Positions 1-6,384 of a DNA stretch of 6,739 nucleotides are shown piece after piece. Both the position numbers and the translations under genes were made by a program. Numbering within the stretch: position 1 is the stretch's first letter; every line of letters starts with the position of its first letter. This DNA comes from Thermotogaceae bacterium (lineage in GTDB: Bacteria; Thermotogota; Thermotogae; B21-G9; HyVt-16). The notes beneath the pieces are model-generated. The model saw only the letters and a list, made by a program, of their open reading frames with translations, had not been told where the DNA came from and ran no database searches. The stretch spans positions 1 to 6,739 of the forward strand of contig DQYP01000008.1 of NCBI GenBank assembly GCA_011043375.1, written 5' to 3'.

Positions 1-980
1 CCTATCATAAGTCCTAATCCTCTCACCTCATCGATTTTATCACTTTTGAATTCCTGAAGTTTCTCTCGTATGTATTTCCCCTTTTCTTTAACACTATGCA
101 GCAATTCACCGTTCACTTTTCTTAGCACCACCGATGCCGCGGCAAGTGCAACCGGATTTGGTGCAAATGTAGAACCATGATCACCCACTGCGAATACATC
201 CGCGACACTATCTAAAAATATAGTAGCTCCAAGCGGAAGACCTCCTCCAAGTGATTTTGCGACGGTTACTATATCAGGTTTCAAATCGAAGTTTTGAAAG
301 GCAAAGAACTTTCCAGTTCTCCCAAGTCCAGCCTGAACTTCATCGGCAACTATCAAGTAATTTTTTTTCGATTTGTAAAAATTTATCAACTCGATCAACT
401 CGGGATCCACGACACTGAGTCCACCACTCCCAAGCACACATTCAACGAAAACAGCGGCTATCTCCTTTTCTTCATTCTCGACAAACTTTCTGAAGCTTTC
501 CACATCGTTATGGGGTAAAAACACGACATCGTTCAACAACGGTGTGAATGGATCTCGCAATCTTGGAAAACCAGTAACCGATAGAGCTCCCAATGTTCTA
601 CCATGAAAATTTCTTTCAAAGGAGATCAATAAACCTTTTTTCAACTTTTTGATAGCCTTTATCGCCGCCTCATTTGCTTCAGCACCTGAGTTTGAAAAAA
701 ATACTCTACCTTTGTTTCTTTTTGTCCTCATGATTAATTCTTTTGCAACCTTTGGGGCGTTTTCATCCACAAAGAAATTCGATATATGGGTATGCCTGTT
801 TATTTTATCTAACATGGCTTTTTTTATGTCAGAGTCGGAATGTCCAAATGCTAAAACTCCTATACCAGAGAAAGTATCAAAGTATTTTTTGCCATCCTTG
901 GAGAATATATAAACCTTTTCTGCACGCTCAACTTCGATTGGAAAAGGGTTATACACATTAGATAGATATTCATTCACCAT
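1..980 (-). CDS. Class III PLP aminotransferase, ArgD-like, 3' end cut by window edge; candidate N-acetyl-diaminopimelate aminotransferase
   Basis: 326 codons are readable from ATG at 980; the C-terminus lies outside the window. It belongs to the PLP-dependent class III aminotransferases (acetylornithine/ornithine type). Visible motifs: NSGAEANE (97-104, cofactor phosphate binding), FHGRTLG (125-131), ADEVQAGLGRTG (212-223, with Asp213 expected to contact the pyridine nitrogen), AKSLGGG with the predicted Schiff-base Lys242, and HGSTFAPNP (268-276). The last readable residues, RGLGLMI, match a conserved motif near the family's C-terminal third. The start has GAGGTG at 989-984, overlapping the lysC stop codon; GTG at 977 is an alternative. 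The gap to lysC is 7 nt, so it is the last visible gene of the lysine operon. By context it may transaminate N-acetyl-2-amino-6-oxopimelate, the step after DapH. ArgD enzymes can be bifunctional, so acetylornithine aminotransferase remains possible. Family assignment is firm; substrate is inferred. Confidence 0.9.
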   Translation of the reverse strand, partial: MVNEYLSNVYNPFPIEVERAEKVYIFSKDGKKYFDTFSGIGVLAFGHSDSDIKKAMLDKINRHTHISNFFVDENAPKVAKELIMRTKRNKGRVFFSNSGAEANEAAIKAIKKLKKGLLISFERNFHGRTLGALSVTGFPRLRDPFTPLLNDVVFLPHNDVESFRKFVENEEKEIAAVFVECVLGSGGLSVVDPELIELINFYKSKKNYLIVADEVQAGLGRTGKFFAFQNFDLKPDIVTVAKSLGGGLPLGATIFLDSVADVFAVGDHGSTFAPNPVALAAASVVLRKVNGELLHSVKEKGKYIREKLQEFKSDKIDEVRGLGLMI

Positions 981-987
981 CAACACC

Positions 988-2193
988 TCACAGATCGAAT
1001 TCTTTTATTATCTCTTTCAAAACCCTTTCTGATTTCTCTTTGGGAATCAAAGAGGATATTTTTATTTCCGAGGTTGTTATCAATTCAGGTTTCGCATCCG
1101 CTCTGGCTATTGCCTCAAAGAATCTATATGCGACTCCTGGACTTGAACGCATTCCAACACCGACCACGGATATTTTTGAGTACTCCCCATCGTACGAAAT
1201 ATCAAGATCCTTGAATTCACCCAAGGATTCCCTTAAAATTTTTTCAATATCTTTCTTCTGAGCTTCTAAGATCGTAAAAGAAAGGACAGCTTTTTCACCA
1301 GATGGAACCATAGATATCATATCTACGTTTAGATTATTTTCTGAGAGTTTTTTAAAGATTTTCGAGATCAAATTTTCATCTCTTGGAATGTTAGATATTG
1401 TCACTTTCATTTGATTTTCAGTGATTGTGGCTCCTGAAACCAAAGGTTTTTCAAGCCACTCTGGAAGTTTTTCAACCACACGTGTTCCCTCCTCATCAGT
1501 AAAAGATGACGCACAATATATGGGGACACCATACTTTTTAGCGATTTCAATTGCTCTCGAATGAAGTACTTTTGCACCTGAAGCTGACATTTCCAAAATT
1601 TCATCATAGGTTATGTAAAAATGCTTTCTCGCATTTGGATGAAGTTTTGGATCACAGGTGTATACACCATCAACATCACTGTATATCTCGCATTGAGTTT
1701 TTAACTTTGCAGCCAATGCAACAGCAGATGTATCCGAACCACCTCTTCCCAGAGTTGTTATATCACCCCTATGATTTATCCCCTGAAAACCTGTTATAAC
1801 TATGACGTCATAATATGAAAACTTTTCTGAAATGGTATCCACATTGATATCTATGATCTTCGCGGAATTATGTTCCAGAGTTGTTCTGATGTTCAACTGA
1901 AGGGCGTTGAAGGATATAGCCCTCGTTCCTATATCCTTCAATGCCATCGCCAAAAGGGCTGCTGAAACTTGCTCTCCGGTAGCGAGTAACATGTCGAGCT
2001 CTCTGGGATCTGGATTCTGAGAGATAGACTCTGCGAGATTTAAGAGATTGTCCGTAGTCTTTCCCATGGCAGAGACAACAACTATTATTTTCAAACCCTC
2101 ATCCACTCTTTTTTTAATCTTCTTTGCTACATTTTTTATTCTTTCAAGATCTTTCACAGAGCTTCCACCATATTTTTGAACTAAAATCTTCAT
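988..2193 (-). CDS. lysC: Aspartate kinase with two C-terminal ACT domains
   Basis: Catalyses ATP-dependent phosphorylation of L-aspartate to aspartyl-4-phosphate, the entry step of the aspartate amino acid pathway, in the cytosol. The 401 residues begin with the kinase signature VQKYGGSSV (5-13), followed by TGEQVSAALLA (72-82), GRGGSDTSAVALAA (149-162) and YSDVDGVYTCDP (171-182). The regulatory part contains two ACT domains, roughly 262-330 and 340-401, the usual site of feedback inhibition by lysine and/or threonine. Length matches monofunctional aspartokinases; no homoserine dehydrogenase is fused. The ATG overlaps the dapH stop codon (ATGA, 4 nt), with a GGGGGAG ribosome binding site inside the dapH 3' end, implying translational coupling. 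Which amino acid inhibits it cannot be read from sequence; operon context suggests lysine. Confidence 0.97.
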   Translation of the reverse strand: MKILVQKYGGSSVKDLERIKNVAKKIKKRVDEGLKIIVVVSAMGKTTDNLLNLAESISQNPDPRELDMLLATGEQVSAALLAMALKDIGTRAISFNALQLNIRTTLEHNSAKIIDINVDTISEKFSYYDVIVITGFQGINHRGDITTLGRGGSDTSAVALAAKLKTQCEIYSDVDGVYTCDPKLHPNARKHFYITYDEILEMSASGAKVLHSRAIEIAKKYGVPIYCASSFTDEEGTRVVEKLPEWLEKPLVSGATITENQMKVTISNIPRDENLISKIFKKLSENNLNVDMISMVPSGEKAVLSFTILEAQKKDIEKILRESLGEFKDLDISYDGEYSKISVVGVGMRSSPGVAYRFFEAIARADAKPELITTSEIKISSLIPKEKSERVLKEIIKEFDL

Positions 2194-2903
2194 TTATCAT
2201 CTCCCCCAAGATTTCTAAGCTCATCCACTATTTTCGTTTTCTCTCGGGTTTTTTCATCAACACGTTTGACGATTTTAGCAGGTATTCCTGCGACCACCGT
2301 ATATTCAGGAACATCCTTTGTAACAACCGCACCAGCCGCAACTATTGCACCTTTGCCCACACGTATACCCTCTAATATCACAGCATTTGCACCAATGAGA
2401 ACATCATCCTCGATGACAACCGGTGTAGCGCTTGGAGGCTCTATAACACCAGCTATCACCGCACCAGCACCTATATGACAATTCCTACCGATCACTGCCC
2501 TGCCACCAACAACGACGTTCATGTCTATCATCGTTTTTTCTCCGATTACTGCCCCTATGTTTATAACGGCTCCCATCATTATAACCGCCCCATCACCTAT
2601 TTCAACCATATCTCGTATTATCGCACCAGGTTCTATACGTGCATTGTATTTCGAAAGATCCGCAAGTGGTAACGCGGAATTTCTTGCCTTTATTTCCACA
2701 TAGGAATCTTCTATGCGATCTTTGTTCTCATCCAAAAATTTTTTGATCTTTTCGTAATCATCGATCAATACTCCAAAATCCTTGGATCCGAGAAATCTGA
2801 TGTTATTGAAATCAATATCTTTCAAATTTCCTTTTATAAAGGCAATGGTTGGTGTTTTTTTCTTCGATTTTACGATCATCTCTATTATCTTCATCGAATC
2901 CAT
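2190..2903 (-). CDS. dapH: Tetrahydrodipicolinate N-acetyltransferase (DapH-type DapD)
   Basis: Transfers an acetyl group from acetyl-CoA to L-2,3,4,5-tetrahydrodipicolinate, giving N-acetyl-L-2-amino-6-oxopimelate: the acetylase branch of lysine synthesis. The 237-residue length and sequence match Bacillus DapH rather than the longer proteobacterial succinyl-CoA enzyme. An N-terminal domain (about 1-85, containing KARNSALPLADL at 72-83) precedes a left-handed beta-helix of imperfect hexapeptide repeats (about 88-213). Characteristic stretches are ARIEPGAIIRD (88-98), MIDMNVVVGGRAVIG (125-139), CHIGAGAVIAGVIEPPSA (142-159) and the CoA-side AAGAVVTKDVPEYTVVAGIPAK (189-210). Family members form trimers. 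The ATG is 1 nt after the dapB stop, with GGGAGG inside the last dapB codons as ribosome binding site; Met4 is a less well spaced alternative. The gene is often annotated dapD. Confidence 0.95.
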   Translation of the reverse strand: MDSMKIIEMIVKSKKKTPTIAFIKGNLKDIDFNNIRFLGSKDFGVLIDDYEKIKKFLDENKDRIEDSYVEIKARNSALPLADLSKYNARIEPGAIIRDMVEIGDGAVIMMGAVINIGAVIGEKTMIDMNVVVGGRAVIGRNCHIGAGAVIAGVIEPPSATPVVIEDDVLIGANAVILEGIRVGKGAIVAAGAVVTKDVPEYTVVAGIPAKIVKRVDEKTREKTKIVDELRNLGGDDK

Positions 2904-2904
2904 C

Positions 2905-3558
2905 TCATAACCTCCCTTCTATTATCTGAGAAAAAGTGTAGAAATTCGGTTTTCTGTGATTCATGATGAATTGCGCTGCCTTCAATGCACCTATTGCAAA
3001 CACTTTTCTTGAGATCGCGTGATGTTTGATCTCCACAGTTTCACCAAGGTTTCCAAATACAATCACATGATCTCCCGGTATTCCTCCAATCCTTATTGAA
3101 TGGGTTGGAACGTCCTTAGATAGAGAATCTTTCAAAAGAATAGCGGTTCCAGAAGGTGCGTCTTTTTTGAATCTGTGGTGCATTTCGATTATTTCAACAT
3201 CCCAATCCTCAAGCAACTTGGAAAGTTGTGGAAGGATCTTCATCAAAACGTTTATCCCTATCGAAAAATTGAACGATTGCACGACTGGAACACTTTTGGA
3301 AAGATCTCTCAAAAGTTCAAAATCCTCTTCACTCAATGCTGTTGTTCCTATAACCAATCCAGCAGAATATTTCTTACACAACTCCACGGTTGTCTTCAAA
3401 GCTTCAGGTCTTGAAAAATCTATCACAACATCTGGGATTCCACTCTCTTCCACACCGTTTTCATCGACCTTGACGACCAATTCATGGCCAGCCCCCGAAA
3501 AGGTTTCTATTACTTCTTTGCCCATTCTACCACTGTAACCGACCACGGCGTATTTCAT
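2905..3558 (-). CDS. dapB: 4-hydroxy-tetrahydrodipicolinate reductase, short Thermotoga-type form
   Basis: Reduces 4-hydroxy-tetrahydrodipicolinate to tetrahydrodipicolinate with NAD(P)H. An N-terminal Rossmann domain opens with AVVGYSGRMG (4-13), and a DVVIDFS segment (43-49) plus GTTAL (71-75) line the cofactor site. The substrate domain carries the DapB signature EMHHRFKKDAPSGTA (125-139), with the His127-His128 pair and Lys131/132 as expected catalytic and binding residues. The protein has 217 residues, much shorter than the roughly 270-residue enterobacterial enzyme but, from memory, like the T. maritima protein, so it is not a truncation. The ATG overlaps the dapA stop by 4 nt (ATGA), and a GGGAG-type site lies upstream within dapA, indicating translational coupling. 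Confidence 0.97.
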   Translation of the reverse strand: MKYAVVGYSGRMGKEVIETFSGAGHELVVKVDENGVEESGIPDVVIDFSRPEALKTTVELCKKYSAGLVIGTTALSEEDFELLRDLSKSVPVVQSFNFSIGINVLMKILPQLSKLLEDWDVEIIEMHHRFKKDAPSGTAILLKDSLSKDVPTHSIRIGGIPGDHVIVFGNLGETVEIKHHAISRKVFAIGALKAAQFIMNHRKPNFYTFSQIIEGRL

Positions 3559-4439
3559 AACAATCCACTCTCCCGAAGTACCTCTTTCAGTTTTTCAACC
3601 GTTGATTCTGTGGCTTTAACCAATGGAAGTCTTAACTCGTTTTCTATGTATCCCATGAGCCATAGAGCGGTTTTAACGGGGATTGGATTAGTTTCAATGA
3701 AAAGTGTTTTCATCAGTGTGAAATACTTGTGATGAATCTCTCTGGCTCTTTCCAAATTACCTGCAAACAGTGAATGACACATCTGAGCTATTTCACCAGG
3801 AATGATATTCGACGCTACCGATATAACGCCATCTCCTCCGGTACACATCAAGTGAAAAGCATGATCATCATTTCCCGAATAAACCATGAAATCATTTCTA
3901 ACATCCTTCGTCAACTTCACCATTCTGTCTATCTGATTCATGTTCGCGGCAGCTTCTTTTAAACCGGCAATATTCTCACAATCTTCCACTAACCTTACCA
4001 TAGTTTCTGGAGCGATGTTAACACCTGTTCTACCAGGAACGTTGTAGACTATTATTTTCAAGCTGGTTCTCTCCGAAATATATCTGTAATGTTCATAGAG
4101 ACCGTTTTGAGTGGGTTTATTGTAATACGGTGTCACCAGGAGAACTCCATCTGCCCCCAATTTTTCCGCTTGTTTCACCATGCGAATCGTTTTCTCCGTA
4201 CTGTTCGTTCCGGCACCAACGATTATTGGAACTTTGTTGTTCGCCAACTCCAAAGTTTTATCGATCAATTTCTCCCTTTCTTCATCATTCACTGTGGGTG
4301 CCTCACCCGTTGTCCCAAGAACAATCAAAGCATCGACACCGTTTTCAAGTTGGAAATTAAGAAGTTTCTCATAAGCTGAGAAATCAATCTTTCCATCTTT
4401 AAAAGGCGTGACTATGGCCGTTCCTACCCCTCTGAACAT
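3555..4439 (-). CDS. dapA: 4-hydroxy-tetrahydrodipicolinate synthase
   Basis: Condenses pyruvate with L-aspartate-4-semialdehyde through a Schiff base, the first step committed to lysine/diaminopimelate. The 294 residues form one TIM barrel of the class I aldolase (DHDPS/NAL) family. Key positions are present: GTTGEAPT (42-49, with Thr43 and Thr44), YYNKP (105-109, Tyr106 of the proton-relay triad), VYNVPGRTG (131-139, Tyr132 and substrate-binding Arg137), and the Schiff-base Lys161 in AGLKEA. The C-terminal helices are complete. Length and sequence closely follow the T. maritima enzyme. The start overlaps the dapF 3' end by 16 nt and is preceded by an AGGGGAG site inside dapF. Assignment as DapA rather than a related aldolase is supported by the active-site Arg and the operon. 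Confidence 0.98.
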   Translation of the reverse strand: MFRGVGTAIVTPFKDGKIDFSAYEKLLNFQLENGVDALIVLGTTGEAPTVNDEEREKLIDKTLELANNKVPIIVGAGTNSTEKTIRMVKQAEKLGADGVLLVTPYYNKPTQNGLYEHYRYISERTSLKIIVYNVPGRTGVNIAPETMVRLVEDCENIAGLKEAAANMNQIDRMVKLTKDVRNDFMVYSGNDDHAFHLMCTGGDGVISVASNIIPGEIAQMCHSLFAGNLERAREIHHKYFTLMKTLFIETNPIPVKTALWLMGYIENELRLPLVKATESTVEKLKEVLRESGLL

Positions 4440-5143
4440 CTCTCGACACTCCCCTCTAAGAATATTTTTCCTTCGGATAAATAAAGCCTCAAAGGTCCAC
4501 CCAAGGTGTAGAACGTGGCTTCGGTGACCTTCGTTTCTTTACGATAAACAATGAAAGTAGCTGTGGCTCCAGAACCACATGCCTTAGTTTCCCTTTCCAC
4601 CCCCCTTTCATATGTTCTAATCCTCAAAAAACCCCTTGAAATTTCCTCAAAGAAATCAACGTTGGCATTGGAAAGATCACGCAAATATTTTCCAACTTTT
4701 TCAACATCGATTTTTTCAACATTTTCTCTTCTCACAACAAAATGTGGAACACCCACGGTGATCAAGTAACCTTCGCAAGAATCAAAATATACTTTTTCAA
4801 TTGAAGAAGCATCAGGCATCGCAACTGAAACCTTATCTCTTTTCACGATACCCTCCAGTACTCCTGCATAGGACCAGAATTTAATTCTACCTTCATTTAT
4901 GTATCCTTCATCGAAAAGATATTTCAAAAAGGCTCGTGAGCCATTTCCACAAAATTTTGCCCTTTTTCCATCTCTGTTGAAATAATCCATAGCGAAAAGT
5001 TCATCCTTTTTCTCGACAAACAATGCACCATCGTCATCACCTACGTTTTCCAAAACCAACCTTTCTTTTTCATAATCATTCATTGGCTTTGTTAACAGAT
5101 TAAAAATCACAAAAGAGTTACCATTCGCTGAGTACCTCACCAT
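4424..5143 (-). CDS. dapF: Diaminopimelate epimerase, short and divergent form
   Basis: Interconverts LL- and meso-diaminopimelate without a cofactor, using two cysteines as general acid and base. The two-domain DapF fold is indicated by GNSFVIF near the N-terminus (8-14), FCGNGSRAF with Cys65 (64-72), GVPHFVV (131-137), and NVDFFEE (161-167) leading to YERGVERETKACGSGATA with Cys189 (178-195). Both catalytic Cys are kept. The protein has only 239 residues against about 270-280 usually, and the N-terminal motif normally written GNDF reads GNSF here. Both look like family divergence rather than decay, because the frame is intact and start and stop fit the operon. ATG lies 2 nt after the asd stop, with GGGGTGA as ribosome binding site. 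It supplies meso-diaminopimelate for lysine synthesis. Confidence 0.93.
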   Translation of the reverse strand: MVRYSANGNSFVIFNLLTKPMNDYEKERLVLENVGDDDGALFVEKKDELFAMDYFNRDGKRAKFCGNGSRAFLKYLFDEGYINEGRIKFWSYAGVLEGIVKRDKVSVAMPDASSIEKVYFDSCEGYLITVGVPHFVVRRENVEKIDVEKVGKYLRDLSNANVDFFEEISRGFLRIRTYERGVERETKACGSGATATFIVYRKETKVTEATFYTLGGPLRLYLSEGKIFLEGSVERCSEG

Positions 5144-5145
5144 TT

Positions 5146-6123
5146 CTAAATCACCCCGTTCAACTTCATATGTTTTATCAGGATTCTAATCGCATTCGTT
5201 GCTGCTCCCACTCTTATGTTATCTGCCACATTCCAAAACAGGATACTACTTTTATCGAATGCCCTCAATCTACAAACGAACGTGATATCGCTGTCTTCCA
5301 CATCAAGAGGAGTGACTATCTCATCTACTACTTTCACATTCTCGCCTGATGCTACAACCTCTCTCACTTGAGTCAAATTTTCATATTCTCTTTTAAACCT
5401 CACAAATATACTTTCGGAATGTCCATAGATCACAGGCACTCTCACCGTTGTTGGAAATACCGTTATCGTTGGATCACCCAAAATCTTTCGAGTTTCATTC
5501 ACCATCTTCATCTCTTCTTGCGTGAAGCCATTTTCTTCGATGTTACCTATCAGTGGAATAACATTGTAAAGGATCTGTTTGGGGAAGATCCTCTTTTCTC
5601 TCGAACCTCTTGTTTGCTCTATAAGTTCACTTATTCCTTTGTAACCTGCACCAGAAGCTGATTGATATGTGGACACAATGATTTCCTTTATTCCATAACG
5701 TTCATGAAGTTTGTAAAGTGAGAGGACCATTTGAATTGTTGAACAATTGGGGTTCGCTATTATTCCTCGATAATTCCTTAGAAGGTGCGAATTTATTTCT
5801 GGAACAACCAAGGGTATGTTTGAGACCATTCTGAAAGCTGAAGAATTATCAATAACAGTTGCTCCATTTTTAGCAGCAATGGGAGCGAACTCTCTTGAGA
5901 CAGAAGCACCTGCAGAGAACAGAAAGTAATCATATTTTTCTTTCAAAGCCTCTTTTGTTAATTTCTTTACTTTCAATTTTTGTCCATTGAAAAGCATTTC
6001 CTTTCCCTCGGATCTTTCCGAAGCAAACAGATGAAGTTCATCAGGTTCGATTTTATATTCCTCCAACACTTTCAACATCTTTCTTCCCACTTCTCCCGTT
6101 GCGCCGACGATTCCCAGTTTCAT
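5146..6123 (-). CDS. asd: Aspartate-semialdehyde dehydrogenase
   Basis: Reduces aspartyl-4-phosphate to aspartate-4-semialdehyde with NADPH, the shared branch point for lysine, threonine and methionine. The 325 residues show the N-terminal nucleotide-binding loop GIVGATGEVG (4-13), SAGASVSREFAP (70-81), the catalytic nucleophile Cys127 in NPNCSTIQ, Gln154 in STYQSASGAG, and RVPVIYGHSES with the expected catalytic base His235. The C-terminus has the family ending NIRVGAATNAIRI (302-314). Length is normal for the bacterial ASD family. It is the first structural gene of the operon: GGAGGTGA at 6135-6128 sits 4 nt before the ATG, immediately downstream of the leader terminator. Its expression, and that of everything downstream, therefore depends on reading through that terminator. 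Confidence 0.97.
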   Translation of the reverse strand: MKLGIVGATGEVGRKMLKVLEEYKIEPDELHLFASERSEGKEMLFNGQKLKVKKLTKEALKEKYDYFLFSAGASVSREFAPIAAKNGATVIDNSSAFRMVSNIPLVVPEINSHLLRNYRGIIANPNCSTIQMVLSLYKLHERYGIKEIIVSTYQSASGAGYKGISELIEQTRGSREKRIFPKQILYNVIPLIGNIEENGFTQEEMKMVNETRKILGDPTITVFPTTVRVPVIYGHSESIFVRFKREYENLTQVREVVASGENVKVVDEIVTPLDVEDSDITFVCRLRAFDKSSILFWNVADNIRVGAATNAIRILIKHMKLNGVI

Positions 6124-6148
6124 TTCTTCACCTCCACACTATGCATAT

Positions 6149-6185
6149 AAAAAAAACCGGGCTACCTTCTTTGTGGTAGCCCGGC
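6149..6185 (-). terminator. Intrinsic terminator in the asd leader (attenuator)
   Basis: On the minus-strand RNA, CCGGGCTACC (6184-6175) pairs perfectly with GGTAGCCCGG (6166-6157) around an 8-nt loop. Eight U residues (6156-6149) follow immediately. This is a textbook Rho-independent terminator. It lies between the promoter and the asd ribosome binding site, so it must be conditional for the operon to be expressed. Confidence 0.95.
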
Positions 6186-6250
6186 AATTTTTAAGGAACT
6201 ATCTATCAAAAGCACACTCCGCCCTTAAAAATTACCGGGCGGTTGTGCTT
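6149..6250 (-). promoter_or_regulatory. Transcription attenuator: competing hairpin, antiterminator and terminator
   Basis: Three RNA foldings compete on the minus strand. (1) Arm A pairs with arm C: AAGCACA (6250-6244) with TGTGCTT (6216-6210), and CCGCCC (6242-6237) with GGGCGG (6224-6219), leaving a 12-nt loop. (2) Antiterminator: 6240-6223 pairs with 6196-6179 over 18 bp, all Watson-Crick except one G-U at 6234/6185. This uses the end of A and the loop, and takes away CCGGGC of the terminator's 5' arm. (3) The terminator stem 6184-6157. Foldings 1 and 3 are compatible (off); folding 2 excludes both (on). With the overlapping leader ORF this is the classic design of ribosome-mediated attenuation. 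The pairings are seen directly; the mechanism is inferred. Confidence 0.85.
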
Positions 6251-6304
6251 AGCCTTCATCATCATAACGTGACTTATACGATCCCAATATTCAACACAAT
6301 CCAT
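6206..6304 (-). CDS. Putative 32-residue leader peptide of the asd-dap operon
   Basis: A short ORF opens with ATG at 6304, preceded at 5 nt by the strong Shine-Dalgarno GAGGTGG (6316-6310), and closes with TGA at 6208-6206. It begins MDCVEYWDRISHV, then has three consecutive Met codons (14-16), followed by Lys17, Ala18 and Lys19, and ends GGVCF. The Met/Lys run ends at 6248, where arm A of the attenuator begins (6250). A ribosome paused there would mask arm A and favour the antiterminator. A ribosome reaching the stop codon, just past arm C, would instead let the terminator form. The product is probably a regulatory by-product rather than a functional protein. Translation has not been shown; the evidence is the start site, the placement and the codon run. 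Confidence 0.72.
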   Translation of the reverse strand: MDCVEYWDRISHVMMMKAKHNRPVIFKGGVCF

Positions 6305-6342
6305 ATATGCCACCTCAACTAAATTTCAATTTTTTACTTTAT

Positions 6343-6371
6343 ATAATAATCCAAAAGTATATCAGTGTCAA
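6343..6371 (-). promoter_or_regulatory. Sigma70-type promoter of the asd-dap-lysC operon
   Basis: On the minus strand a perfect -35 TTGACA (6371-6366) is followed, after exactly 17 nt, by a -10 TATTAT (6348-6343), matching the consensus at 5 of 6 positions. Transcription would begin near 6336, giving a leader of about 213 nt before asd. It lies 13 nt downstream of the preceding hairpin terminator and is the only strong promoter match I see upstream of the operon. Confidence 0.88.
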
Positions 6372-6384
6372 GAAGGAAATGGCC

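Noticed and set aside
649..912. 87-residue plus-strand ORF opposite the aminotransferase.
   Set aside because: The minus strand here encodes conserved class III aminotransferase motifs, including the cofactor-binding NSGAEANE; the plus frame is a shadow.
1408..1435. Internal start within lysC (AGGAG at 1435-1431, then Met262) that could make a separate regulatory subunit, as in Bacillus and Corynebacterium.
   Set aside because: The AGGAG is 20 nt from the ATG, too far for normal initiation, and no well-spaced start codon lies between.
2892..2894. Met4 of dapH as the true start.
   Set aside because: The first ATG is 7 nt from a GGGAGG site inside dapB; Met4 would be 16 nt away.
3167..3538. 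123-residue plus-strand ORF opposite dapB.
   Set aside because: It is antisense to a highly conserved dapB, with low-complexity Ser/Thr-rich translation typical of shadow frames and no family resemblance.
6124..6336. Lysine riboswitch or T-box in the asd leader.
   Set aside because: I looked for the lysine aptamer core and for the T-box AGGGTGGNACCGCG-type antiterminator and found neither. The visible pairings are fully explained by three competing stems, and a ribosome-ready ORF spans them. A covariance-model search would settle it.
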